A stretch of 64,000 nt of DNA, taken from contig QRDG01000404.1 in assembly GCA_012064385.1 (NCBI GenBank), positions 226,856 to 290,855 on the forward strand, given 5' to 3'. How positions within the stretch are numbered: the first letter of the stretch is position 1; the number at the start of each line of letters is the position of its first letter. Made by a program: the position numbers and the translations under genes. This DNA is from Puccinellia tenuiflora. Lineage: Eukaryota; Streptophyta; Magnoliopsida; Poales; Poaceae. Of the stretch, positions 54,391-64,000 are shown one piece after another. The notes below the pieces were generated by a model. That model was not told the origin of the DNA, did not search any database, and saw nothing but the letters and a program-made list of their open reading frames with translations.

Positions 54391-56330
54391 TCAAGTCAAG
54401 CTCCTTGAATCCACGATATTTAGCTCATTCCTCAAATAAGTGAACATTGCTTCATCAAGTGGCTTCGTGAATATATCGGAAAGTTTTTCTTTGTTTGGCA
54501 CACGTGCTAGCTCAATATCTCCAAGGGCAACATGATCCCGAATGAAGTGATGACGAATCTCAATATGCTTGGTTCTTGAATGTTGCACCGGGTTGTAGGC
54601 GATCTTGATGGCACTCTCATTGTCACACAAAAGAGGCACTTTGTCACAATTGATGTCGTATTCCTTTAAAGTTTGCCTCATCCATAACAATTGAGTGCAT
54701 GCACTAGCGGCGACCACATACTCGGCTTCGGCGGTGGAGAGAGAAATGCAATTTTGCTTCTTAGAAGACCAACTCACCAAGGACNTACCAAGGAATTGGC
54801 AAGCCCCGGAAGTTGATTTCCTATCATCTTGATCACCGGCTCAATCCGAATCTGTGTACCCACAAGAGTGAAAGATGAATCCCTTGGGTACCACAAACCA
54901 AACCTTGGGGTATGAATCAATATCGTAGGATTCTTTGACCGCCACCATGTGGCTTTCCTTAGGAGCGGCTTGATACCTTGCACACATACCTACACTCAAC
55001 ACAATATCGTGTCTAGATGCACAAGATAAAGCAATGAATCAATCATGGAGCGGTAGAGCTTTTGATCCACATCTATACCCTTGGGTTAAGTTGTAGATGG
55101 CATCTGGTATCCATAGGAGTTCTTTTTCTCCTTAGCATCCGCCATATCAAACCTCTTGAGCATATCTTGAATATACTTTGCTTGGCTAATGAAAGCCCCT
55201 CCTCTCAATTGCTTGATCTCAAATCCAAGGAAAAACTTTAACTCACCCATCATAGTCATCTCAAACCTATCGTCATAAGCTTTGAAAATTCATCATTAAA
55301 AGCTTTGTTAGATGAGCCAAAGATAATGTCATCAACATATAGTTGGCATACGAAAAGTTCCCCTTTAACCCTCTTATTAAAAAGAGTGGGATCAATTTGC
55401 CCAACTTCAAATCCACGGTCTAACAATAACTCTCTAAGGTGCTCATACCACGCACTGGGGGCTTGTTTAAGTCCGTAGAGCACCTTATCAGCTTGTAGAC
55501 ATGGTTAGGGAAGTTGAGGTCCTCGAACCCCGAGGGTTGCTTAACGAACACCAACTCCTTTAAGGGACCATTGCGAAAAGCACTTTGACATCCATTTGTT
55601 GCAATTTAAAGTTATAACGGGATGCATAAGCAAGACGGATACGGATGGACTCAAGGCGAGCCACGGGAGCATAGGTATCTCCAAAATCAATGTCTTCAAC
55701 TTGAGAGTGCCCTTGAGCCACCAATCTAGCCTTGTTCCTCACAACCATGCCATGTTCATCTTGCTTGTTCTTGAAATCCATTTTGTGCCAATAACATTGC
55801 GGCACTCCTTTGGCTTCTCAACTAACTTCCAAACTTTATTGCGCTCGAAATTGTTGAGCTCTTCATGCATGGATCCCAACCAATCCGGATCTTCAAGAGC
55901 TTCAGACACTTTCTTCGGTTCCACCATGGCAATGTGAGCTTGATGATCGCTAAAGTTTGCCAATTGCCTCCGGGTGGACACCTTGCCTCTCACATCACAA
56001 TCACCTTCTCAAGAGTATGCTCACGAAGTTCCATGATTCTTGCAACTCTAGCTCGACGACGGGCTTCGATATCCTCATTGCATATTGGAGGTATCACTTG
56101 ATCATCTTGATCATTTGTGTCCCCATCTTGACCGGAAAGTTGGCCTTGATCATCAATAGGCACGGTTTCAACATTTGAAGAAGAAGATGATTGAGCAAGG
56201 TCTTGATCATGGCTGGCATCACAAATAGGTGAGTTCGGCTCTTGCATAGCAACTTGATCAATGGGTTGAGGGTCTTCAACTTGTTCTTGGGTTGGTGCAA
56301 ACCATAGCCATGGTGCTTGTCTGCTCGATC
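54391..56330 (-). pseudogene. Sirevirus Copia pol remnant: RT and RNase H
   Basis: Read on the minus strand. An Asp/Gln-rich linker (56330-56000) leads to RT. RT shows ALEDPDWLGSMHEELNNFERN (near 55880), KARLVAQGHSQVEDIDFGDTYAP (near 55700), LYGLKQAPSAWYEHLREL (near 55470) and LYVDDIIFGSS (near 55340). RNase H has a TGA in place of a Trp codon after TDSD (about 54845), then SLVSWSSKKQNCISLSTAEAEY and VPLLCDNESAIKIA, ending DIFTKPLDEAMF...SLT at 54391. Several frameshifts separate the blocks. An unresolved base at 54785 falls in the codon after FLG. Integrase and upstream regions are absent. Confidence 0.88.
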
Positions 56331-56333
56331 TAA

Positions 56334-57430
56334 GAGCATCTCCACGGGGAGCGCCTAAATTGTTTCCGGCACACCTCCATTGGAGGGTGCCGGACACTTG
56401 TTCGGCGCTTTTTCCCCCTCCCACACCGGCACCCCCTAAACGGCCGGACCCCAAAGCAAATGATCAAATCGAACCCAAAATATAGAATTGCCGGTCGGGG
56501 CACGAATGTTCCGGCCAAATAGTTTCAAATCTAGGTATTTATTACAACAATAAAGTTTAAAATCCTCTAAATTGTGCTTCAAACTAGGCCATCGCCCTCT
56601 CCGCCATGGCGCTCCCACAGGTGCGCCACTAAATCATCCTGCAGTTGTTGATGCGCATCTCCATCATGAATTTGCTGATGCACCACGAGAAATTATGAGA
56701 AGCCTTGCGGCGGGCCAGGCACCAGTGCTTCAAGTTGCCCCTGCCCGTCGAACGGGCTCCGAACATAATGGTCATCTGGAAGTTGGGGCGGCAAAAGCAC
56801 GTTAGGGTCACGTTCATTCTCGATGATCATGTTGTGCATAATAATGCAAGCATTCATGATCTCCCATATATGTTCTATTGACCATGATAGAGAAGGATGC
56901 CTGACGATCGCAAACTGGGCTTGAAGTATACTGAATGCTTGTTCCACATATTTCGAGCACCCTCTTATTCTTCTTCGCAAAATATTTCTTTGCCGGAGGA
57001 ACAGGATTGCGAATGGTCTTCACAAATGTCGAGTATGTTGGATAGATGCCATCTGCTAGGTAGTATCCCATGTTATACTGATGACTTTTGATCTCATAGT
57101 TACAGTCGGTAGCTTAACCATTGGCAAGTCTGGCTAAAACCGGAGAACATTGCAGCACGTTGATATCGTTGTGAGCACCGACCATACCAAAGAAAGCATG
57201 CCCAATCCACGTATCATAGTCAGCCACCACTTCAAGTACAACTGAGCATGCTCTAAGATGTCCTCCTTTATACATCCCCTGCCAAGCATACGACCAATTC
57301 TTACACTTCCAATGCATGCAATCGATGCTTCCAAGCATCCCTGGAAAACCTCTCGCTTCAGCTACTGCCAAGAGCCGAGTAGTGTCTTGAGCATTTGGTT
57401 GTCTCGGATACTGACGTGGGCATACCCTCC
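56334..57430 (-). mobile_element. PIF/Harbinger transposon fragment with transposase pseudogene
   Basis: The terminus GAGCATCTCCACGGGGAGCG follows TAA (56331-56333), the target class of PIF/Harbinger. Minus-strand frames give a Harbinger-type nuclease: LGSIDCMHWKCKNW (near 57310), DYDTWIGHAFFGMVGAHNDINVL (near 57180), YYLADGIYPTYSTFVKTI (near 57050) and VEQAFSILQAQFAIVRHPSLSW (near 56910). The acidic triad candidates are D, D and E in those motifs. Frameshifts (near 57115 and 56950) break it. The opposite terminus is not seen; the fragment runs into LTR-type sequence near 57430-57545. Confidence 0.82.
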
Positions 57431-57439
57431 GGGCACCCC

Positions 57440-58089
57440 ACCATTGGCATACCCGGTGCAGCTCAACCGAAGATGTATTTGGAGGCCCACCTGGCGGCCC
57501 AATGAAGCCCAAGAAGCCACAACTTGGAGGGCAAGGCAACTCATGTAAACCCTACCTGGTTGCATATATAAATCCAGGTAGGGGCAACCAAATAGACAGA
57601 CTAGACTACAACCCGCCACCGACGGCCAACATTGTACAACACCACCATGAATATAATCAGACAAGCAGGATGTAGGTCTTTACCTCACAATGAGGGGCCG
57701 AACCTGGGTAAATCCTTGCTTGTCAGCCGTCCCGATACTACCAACGCGCCAACTTCTCTCTCTATACGAAACCCTAGGTATCTCACCTAGGGATTTGGCG
57801 TTGGTAACCCACGTCAATTGGTGCCGTATGTGGGAAGAAATGCGCGCTGGATCGCGTGTCCGGCGGCTTCAATCTACATCAACAACGGCGGCGACTCGCC
57901 GCAACCAGATCAGCGCACGGAGGCTCTACATCATCATTACCCTCATACGCGTATGCGACTGATCAGATCGAAGTGATCAATATCATCACACGGCGGCCAG
58001 ATCGGATCCGACCGGTTATCCTCTTCGACGCGTCATCTTCATCAACCATGTGGCTCGTCGCTGGAGCACATCAGTGCCCGAGGGCCCAC
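57440..58089 (+). mobile_element. LTR fragment with primer-binding region of another retrotransposon
   Basis: A TATATAAAT box (about 57566) is followed by typical transcribed-LTR sequence, ACCTCACAATGAGGGGCCGAAC and CACCTAGGGATTTGGCG. The likely LTR end is GTAACCCACGTCA (about 57805-57817), followed by TTGGTGCCGTATGTGGGA, which looks like a PBS. Leader sequence continues to about 58085 and is cut by the next element. The left limit is uncertain. Confidence 0.6.
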
Positions 58090-61000
58090 TGTAACAGCCC
58101 TAACTTGGTTATGAAAAATACGAAGAATTTTTCCACTTTTTGCATTCTTTTTGCATCATGGCATGTCTTTAAATTGCTAATGTTGTTAAGTAACCAAATG
58201 GGAAGCCAAACTTCCCAAATCCTTTATCTCTTGAGATGCAAACTATGGTGTAACCATTGTATGGCAAGTGACCTCATGGTGTATAAATGGTTACTTTTGG
58301 TGCATATCATGTTGCTTAAGAGTGATACATATGATATGGCTTACGAGGTTGCCATGTAAATTGATCATGATGATATGAAAATCTGATATTTTTTAAAATC
58401 TTGCCGATAAATAGTCGACCGATAAAATCGATAAATCGTCCGATAAGCCGATTTATCTCTTATCTTGGGTTGACCGATAAGTTAACGAGAAGCGATATCC
58501 CGAACATTGCTATGGTGTAACCATTGTTATGGCAAGTGACCTCATGGTGTAGCAAGTTCACCTAAGTTCAACCATTGCTCAAGAAACCAAATGGCTTGTC
58601 CTCTAATTTTGTTCCAAGTCGCAAAACTTCAATTGTCATGCAAGGCGCTCCCTATTTGTGAACCGGATTGTGGTGCCTTAAAAATCCAAAGGAAAATATG
58701 GGGAGTTCCTATTCTGGTTGGGAGCATCCCTAAATTTTTCTGTAAATTTTGGACTTGCTTAAAATGCCAAATAAAACTAGCCGTTTCTGTCAAAATCTGT
58801 TCATTCGGAATGGCCCGGATTTTTCCGGATCCATTCCGGACCAGCCGGAATTTTCCGGACGTTTCCGGAAAATTCCGAACGAAGCACAGTGGCGACAGGG
58901 AATCACTGGCGCCATGCCTCCCCGCGCCCATGCCCTTGCCGCCAGTCCGCGCACGCGGTCGTCGCCCCACCTGCCCCCTTGGAGGTCCAAGACCACACCG
59001 AGGGCGCCCACTTGCTCCCCTCCTACTCTCCTCCCATTTACCTCCCGGTTTTTCTGGATCGAGGTCGATTTCTTCTCCTTCCCGAGCTCCCTTGCCGCCG
59101 TAGCTTGCCGAGCTCGTCGCCGTCGCTCCGGTGCTCCCCGTTCAGATCGAAGCGGACAGGAAGCTTCGCCTCGTCGACTTCCCCTCCTGGAGCAAGGAAT
59201 CGAGCCGGGGTGCCTCGGTCCCGACGAGTTCGTCCTCGACGCCTACCGCACCGGCCGCTCTCCTCCGGCCGATTCCCGTCGTTTCCGGCCACCCTCACTT
59301 CGCCGACCCCACGGGCGTGCTCCTGGTGAGCATGCGAATCCCCCAGACTTGCTCCCTTTTTCCCTCTTCCCTTTTTTTTCCTTGCTCTCCTCGAGCATGG
59401 CCGCCGTCGCCGTCGTGCTCTGTTCTAATTTCTGGACGTTCGGAACCACCCGGAAATTTCCGGATCCACTCCGGGCCACCCAGATTTTTCCGGACACTTC
59501 CGGACGAAATCCGAAACCCCAACCGAAAGATTTTGAGGTCACCTCGGATTTGGCTCGGAATGAGCCCGGATTATTCCGGACCATCCGGAATATTCCGGAC
59601 CAATCCGAATGAATTCCGAACCAAGCTGAAAAACTTGTGAACTTTGTAATTTAGCTCCCTTTCGTTAAAACTTGCAAATGTTATACCAATTTGATCAGTG
59701 TTTCAAATGCTATCTAAACATGCTAGTAACACCTCATGACAATACTTTGGATGTTGATATTAATCTTGAATTGGATAAAAGATATAAATCCAAATAACCT
59801 TTTAAAATTACTAGTTAAGCATCGGTGCTCCGAAAACTACAAATAAATTACCGAAATGATCGGAATGATAAACCCTAACTTTTTCATGTCATGTTCATGC
59901 ATTTTGAGCTATTTCACTAATAATTCATCAATCTATGAAGAACATGGTCACTAAGCTAAATGTGGGGTTGCTTCCAAATAATTTCCTTAATTACTTGGCT
60001 CCCCATTTAATTGTGCCCTTAAGTTATATAATGGAATCCTTGCATAAATTTTTGACATGTCATCATGTGATTGAGCATTGCATCTTGAGTTGTGTGATTT
60101 ATGTGTTCTTTGCTTTTCTTTTGGGTATCGATAGATTCCGGAGTCGAGGGCCTCTCTAACTACCCCGACGATCAGTGCTTCACTACCGGGCAGCAAGGCA
60201 AGAGATAACCTAACCTTCTTGGCATATAGCATCCTATGTTTTGATCAAATTATTTTATCCACCATAATATTGCATGCGGTTCAAAGGTCTCTTTTGGTAA
60301 ACATAGAATCCTATGAATGCATGTTTCTTCCCCGAGCCAATCGCATGTATTCCTACCTATGAACCTTAGGTTGATGTGTTGGCCGGAGACAAATTATAAT
60401 TGTTGTATTCATATGCTTAGCTATGCTTAGCCATGCTTAGTGGAATTGCTAGTTATGTCCGTATTATTTTCCATAATTGTTGATATTGATGGAATGATTC
60501 GGTCATGGTGGATAATGGAGATGCTTAATTTAAAATGCTAAGAAGGCTTGGATGAGTTGCCCTCGGGGAGGGTGGTTTTCCTCATTCTTGCCGCCTAGGA
60601 TGAGAGTGCTTTTAGCTAGAACCAAGAACCGAGCGTGCTGCCATTGGTGGGTGTATGGGCGCCTTACTGACCGAATAATTTGTGAGGGCGTATCCAAGGG
60701 TCCTCTAGTTTGCTATTTCCATTTGCCGTGTGTGTGAGCGGAAAAAGGATGATGAGGATGGTGGTGTTAGGATGTGGCGATGGGGCAGGGGCTGAGGCTG
60801 GGTAAACTTGTCCTGTGGCCACAGATGACTCTTGGATAGTCTCATGCATTGTAAAGGTCTAACCGCGCCCGCTTGCCGGCCTTCCCCGGAAGAGGGCCAA
60901 CTAGGTGAGCCGGACGGTACCAATGGGTAAAATAGTACACCCCTGCAGGGTAAATCTTTTCGAAAAGCCGTGTCCACGGTTATGGACAAACTCTTGGGAA

Positions 61001-61759
61001 AGGCGCATTAGCTCATAGATAACGTTAACCTAATTGATATGGCAGCTAGAGGTTGCATAATAAACTTGTGATAAAGGTTCATTTCCTCGAGGGTGAGTCG
61101 AGGGAGTGCCTTTGTGTGAGATGAGTGGTGATGGTTGCAAGTCGGTTCGCCGAGAACCGAAGATGGTAATGATGCTCCCTTACCCCTTTATAAAAATATT
61201 CTGAGTAGACGAATGCCATGTGTCTTTTAAGTTTTGATTTATGAAAGTTAGCTTTATGCAAAAGAACTACATATACAGCTTTAGAGCCTCCGTCAGTCAT
61301 TGGGCCTATATCGCCCTACTAAACTTGCGAGTACATCGTACTCAGTCTCTCTTTGCTGCCTCTATGATTTTGTATTTCAGAGGAGGACGACGCCGAGCGA
61401 CTAGGTGGGTTCTTCGTTGACGTCGACTACTAGTCTGGGGTTCCCAGGTGGCAGCTTGGGACCGTGGAACAAGCTGGCTTGGGTGATGTTTATCTGTAGG
61501 CCTCTTAGGCCATAATTTGCTTCTTGTTGTATTAGACAACGCTACTTCGCTTCCGCTTGTTGAATTGTTGGATCTGTGATCCTTTTGTTTGTAATATTTG
61601 TATTTCTTCTCGTTATATGAGTTGCTATATAAATGTTTTGTGTCGTAGAGTCATGCTTTGTGCCAGTTCTGTTCCACAAGTCTCGATCTTTGTTTTATAC
61701 ATTGATGGTTGTGTTGACTACATAGCCTCTCTGTATAATTCCGGGGTCGGGGCGTTACA
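58090..61759 (+). repeat. 5' LTR of the chromovirus (3,670 bp)
   Basis: It begins TGTAACAGCCC and ends GGGGCGTTACA, with TGTAAC/GTTACA inverted ends. Two clusters dense in TTCCGGA/TCCGGAA lie at about 58815-58880 and 59445-59615, with a GC-rich block between them. ORFs predicted in this LTR are treated as chance frames. Confidence 0.9.
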
Positions 61760-61762
61760 AGT

Positions 61763-61774
61763 TGGTATCAGAGC
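61763..61774 (+). other. Primer binding site, tRNA-iMet type
   Basis: TGGTATCAGAGC starts four bases after the LTR end. Confidence 0.9.
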
Positions 61775-62324
61775 AGGACTGCCTGTAGGAAACCCTTTCT
61801 GTTGGTCGATGTCGAGTCTAGTTCGTGAAAATTATTTTCAACCTAAAAATGAGTTGTGAAAACCCTCCTAGGATTCTTTTTACTCCTCATCCAATTCACT
61901 CTGATCTCGGTGTCATCTTACCTCTATTTGATTTTAACGGTTCTTCTGATCATCGGCAAAGTTCTAAATCTTTAGGATCTCGGGGTTTGGGTTCATACCT
62001 TTAGTTACTAGTTATCCTTACTCCTCTGCCAAACCTAAAACATGAAGAAAGGAAGTATGATGGTTCGTCAAGATATTTCATTGCTTTAGCCCAAGATCTT
62101 GAACCGAAGGTCCCGGATTGTGCTAGGGCTCCGGTGTAATTATTCATGCGGGCTGTCACCCTTGTGAGTGTTATGCTATTGTGGGTCCTAGTGCATGAAG
62201 CTGATCTTTAACCCAAGATCTTTCTGTTGAACCCTGATGTTATTTATCTATATCTGGAAGCAACAATGATCTATCTTATCTATCGGAATCGGTTACTAAC
62301 TTGTCGTTGTTCCAATTCTTCAGA
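61775..62324. other. Untranslated leader of the chromovirus
   Basis: 550 bp between PBS and gag ATG with no long frame. Confidence 0.8.
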
Positions 62325-64000
62325 ATGGCTCCTACCCGTCGTGGGGAACAGAGCAACCCTGATCCACCACCGCCACCCTCAATGGCGGAGGTTATGATGG
62401 CAATTGAACAGAACCGTTTGCGCAATGAGCGGTTGCTCGAGCAGCTGGTCCAGCAAGGGGCCAGGAGGAACACGGACTGCACCACCCTCAACCAGTTCTT
62501 GCGGTCCCAGCCTCCCACTTTCTCCGAAGCTAAGGAGCCGCTTGATGCGGATGATTGGCTTCGGGCGATCGAGCGCAAGTTTGCCGCTCTTCACGTTCCC
62601 GCGGCGGAACACGTCAACTTCGCCACCTACCTTCTGGAAGGAGCCGCCGGCTCCTGGTGGGAGAGCCACATGGCCATGGTCGCCGCGGGCCATGTTATCA
62701 CTTGGGAGGAGTTCCGCACCGCCTTCCGTGCGGCGTACATCCCCAAGCCCATCCTCGAGCTCAAGAGGCGGGAGTTCCTGGACTTAACCCAGGGATGCAT
62801 GGACGTCCAGTCCTATGGGCGGGAGTTCAACCACCTCTCCCGTTACGCCCCTCGGGACGTGACGAATGACGAAGACAAGCAATACCTCTTCCGCAAGGGG
62901 CTCGCACCTCGTCTCCGATACGAACTCCTACCCTTCAAGTTCACCTCCTACCAAGAGCTCTACAACCAGGCTCTCACCATGGAGCAAGGTAGGAAGGAGC
63001 TGGAGGCTTCTAAGAGGCCAGCTCCAGCTGATCACCAGAGCTCCTCTCCTATTGAAGGCAAGAAGCGCAAGGTATTTGTGCCTTTCAGCACCGTGCCTAA
63101 GGCGCCCTTCGCGCCGAAGCCCACCGGGTACCTGCCACCTCCGCCTCGCCCAGCTACTTCGACCTTGGGTGCGGGTGGAAGTGTGTACCACCCTCAGCTG
63201 CCTCCACCACCGCAGAGACCCACTTGTTTCAGCTGTGGCCAGACGGGGCACTTCTCCAGGGAGTGTCCCCAGAAGGCACCGGCTACCTCAGCACCGGCAC
63301 CTGCTCCCTCTACACCAGCCGCCAAGGCCGTGCTCATCAACCGTGGTCGCCTAAACCACGTCTCCGCTGAAGGAGTTGAAAGGGACCCCCGTGCTCTCAT
63401 GGGTATGATTCGAATCAATGATTATCCAGCTTCAGTCTTATTTGATTCTGGAGCATCGCATTCATTCATATCCACATCATTTGCACTCAACCATCAAATA
63501 CCGTTTGAGGATATGGACTCCCTGTTAGTGGTCAAGACCCCAGACTCTAGTTGGCACACCCACTGGATGTCTCCGGAGGTTCAGATTTCTATAGCGACAA
63601 TTCTTTTCCCGTTTTCGTTGATAGCACTACAGTCAGTGGGGATAGATGTCATTCTGGGCTTGGATTGGCTAGCCACGTATCAGGCCAAGCTAGATTGTGT
63701 TGCCAAGACTATCACAGTAAACCACCCAACCTATGGACTAGTGCGTTACTGGTCCCCTACTTCCGCAACTCCGTCCACTGCCACTCCCCTCTCTCCGGAG
63801 ATCAATCCTATTTTCCTGGAGGGTATCACCCCACCTGAGATACATGAGGTGGTTGTGGTGTGTGATTTCCCCGATATCTTTCCTGAGGAGTTGCCTGGCA
63901 GGACATCTGATCGAAGTGTGGAATTCGTCATTGAATTGGTTCCGGTAACCGCCCCAACTTTCAGAAGGCCTTACCGCATGCCAGCGGAAGAGCTAACCGA
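62325..64000 (+). CDS. Chromovirus gag-pol, open to the window end
   Basis: ATG 62325 (MAPTRRGEQSNPDPPPPP) opens a frame of 558 complete codons without a stop. Gag core: PLDADDWLRAIERKFAAL, VITWEEFRTAFRAAYIP, QGCMDVQSYGREFNHLSRY. The zinc knuckle is CFSCGQTGHFSRECP (about 63226-63270), a standard CX2CX4HX4C. Protease follows: LFDSGASHSFIS (about 63431) and GIDVILGLDWLA (about 63640). The linker to RT includes CDFPDIFPEELPG (about 63864) and FRRPYRMP before the edge. Gag and pol are one frame, as in this lineage. With no break in 1.68 kb the element looks young. RT, RNase H, integrase and chromodomain should lie to the right. Confidence 0.93.
   Translation, partial: MAPTRRGEQSNPDPPPPPSMAEVMMAIEQNRLRNERLLEQLVQQGARRNTDCTTLNQFLRSQPPTFSEAKEPLDADDWLRAIERKFAALHVPAAEHVNFATYLLEGAAGSWWESHMAMVAAGHVITWEEFRTAFRAAYIPKPILELKRREFLDLTQGCMDVQSYGREFNHLSRYAPRDVTNDEDKQYLFRKGLAPRLRYELLPFKFTSYQELYNQALTMEQGRKELEASKRPAPADHQSSSPIEGKKRKVFVPFSTVPKAPFAPKPTGYLPPPPRPATSTLGAGGSVYHPQLPPPPQRPTCFSCGQTGHFSRECPQKAPATSAPAPAPSTPAAKAVLINRGRLNHVSAEGVERDPRALMGMIRINDYPASVLFDSGASHSFISTSFALNHQIPFEDMDSLLVVKTPDSSWHTHWMSPEVQISIATILFPFSLIALQSVGIDVILGLDWLATYQAKLDCVAKTITVNHPTYGLVRYWSPTSATPSTATPLSPEINPIFLEGITPPEIHEVVVVCDFPDIFPEELPGRTSDRSVEFVIELVPVTAPTFRRPYRMPAEELT

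Larger units (their letters stand above)
40243..56330 (-). mobile_element. Sirevirus-type Copia element (minus strand), nested and 5'-truncated
   Basis: The 3' LTR is 40243-41413 with PPT at 41414-41431 (opposite strand CACCAAAAAGGGGGAGATT). Further inside are an extra ORF (43838-45350) and, after a nested Gypsy, RNase H and RT remnants (54391-56330). Having an ORF between pol and the 3' LTR is a Sirevirus trait; Maximus-like elements of Triticeae are the closest fit I know. The 5' half (integrase, gag, 5' LTR) is missing where a Harbinger fragment starts. Confidence 0.85.
58090..64000 (+). mobile_element. Tekay/Del-type chromovirus Gypsy, 5' part
   Basis: A 3.67-kb LTR, a tRNA-iMet PBS, a leader, then an open gag-pol. 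The long LTR beginning TGTAACAGCCC and the conserved EELPG linker before RT are typical of this lineage. The element runs off the right edge. Confidence 0.92.

Noticed and set aside
58591..59640. ORFs of 146-287 aa in the chromovirus LTR
   Set aside because: Located inside an LTR with no domain; shadows of GC-rich and TTCCGGA-rich sequence.

Overview
The window is nuclear DNA of a grass, most likely a Triticeae species (wheat, barley or Aegilops type). This is an inference from the element types: a BARE/Angela/WIS-like LTR, CACTA elements with 'TTTAGTCCCGGTT' subterminal repeats, Stowaway MITEs with CTCCGTTCC ends, and a high density of nested LTR retrotransposons. There are no bacterial operons, CRISPR arrays or organellar genes. 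Most of the 64 kb is mobile DNA. One apparently intact host gene (an eIF3 subunit L-like gene, 35258-39415, minus strand, seven exons) sits in the middle, with several gene relics around it.

Layout, left to right. 1-3243: 3' part of a Copia retrotransposon with an open pol frame and a short 3' LTR. 3910-4777: TIR element with GC-rich cargo and a CAG target duplication. 4849-5199: relic resembling an mTERF C-terminus. 5280-5945: first copy of a diverged repeat that recurs at about 31060-31920. 6489-6636: Stowaway MITE. 7041-10128: non-autonomous CACTA filled with about 655-bp tandem units. 10642-17463: a chromovirus Gypsy insertion with three LTR copies in tandem inside one target duplication (CCAAG), ending in a deletion scar with a templated filler. 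18153-30504: a 12.35-kb CACTA element (TSD TTA). It carries a seven-exon gene (plant-transposase-like N-terminus, Ulp1/C48 protease C-terminus), a TNP2-type transposase pseudogene split by a solo LTR, a small coiled-coil/transmembrane pseudogene and an unexplained opposite-strand ORF. 30555-32100: dispersed 120-bp units, the second diverged repeat copy and a hAT MITE. 33774-34226: GRF zinc-finger gene relic. 35258-39415: eIF3L-like gene. 39926-40012: orphan first exon, head-to-head with it.

40243-64000 is a nest. A minus-strand Sirevirus-type Copia (3' LTR 40243-41413, extra ORF 43838-45350, pol remnants 54391-56330) holds a BARE/Angela-like solo LTR (41617-43499, TSD ATATC) and a non-autonomous Gypsy (45997-54146, TSD GTGGC) with gag and protease-like pieces but no reverse transcriptase. 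Its 5' part is cut by a PIF/Harbinger fragment (56334 to about 57430), then an LTR/PBS fragment, then a Tekay/Del-type chromovirus with a 3.67-kb LTR (58090-61759). That element's gag-pol frame is open from 62325 to the window end.

How the parts relate: boundaries were fixed by paired ends plus target duplications, which gives an insertion order. LTR-LTR divergence counted by eye (about 2% and about 2.6%) places two Gypsy insertions within roughly the last million years at the usual grass rate. Both CACTA genes and most pol genes carry frameshifts or stops. The clearest intact coding regions are the eIF3L-like gene, the left Copia pol and the right-edge gag-pol.
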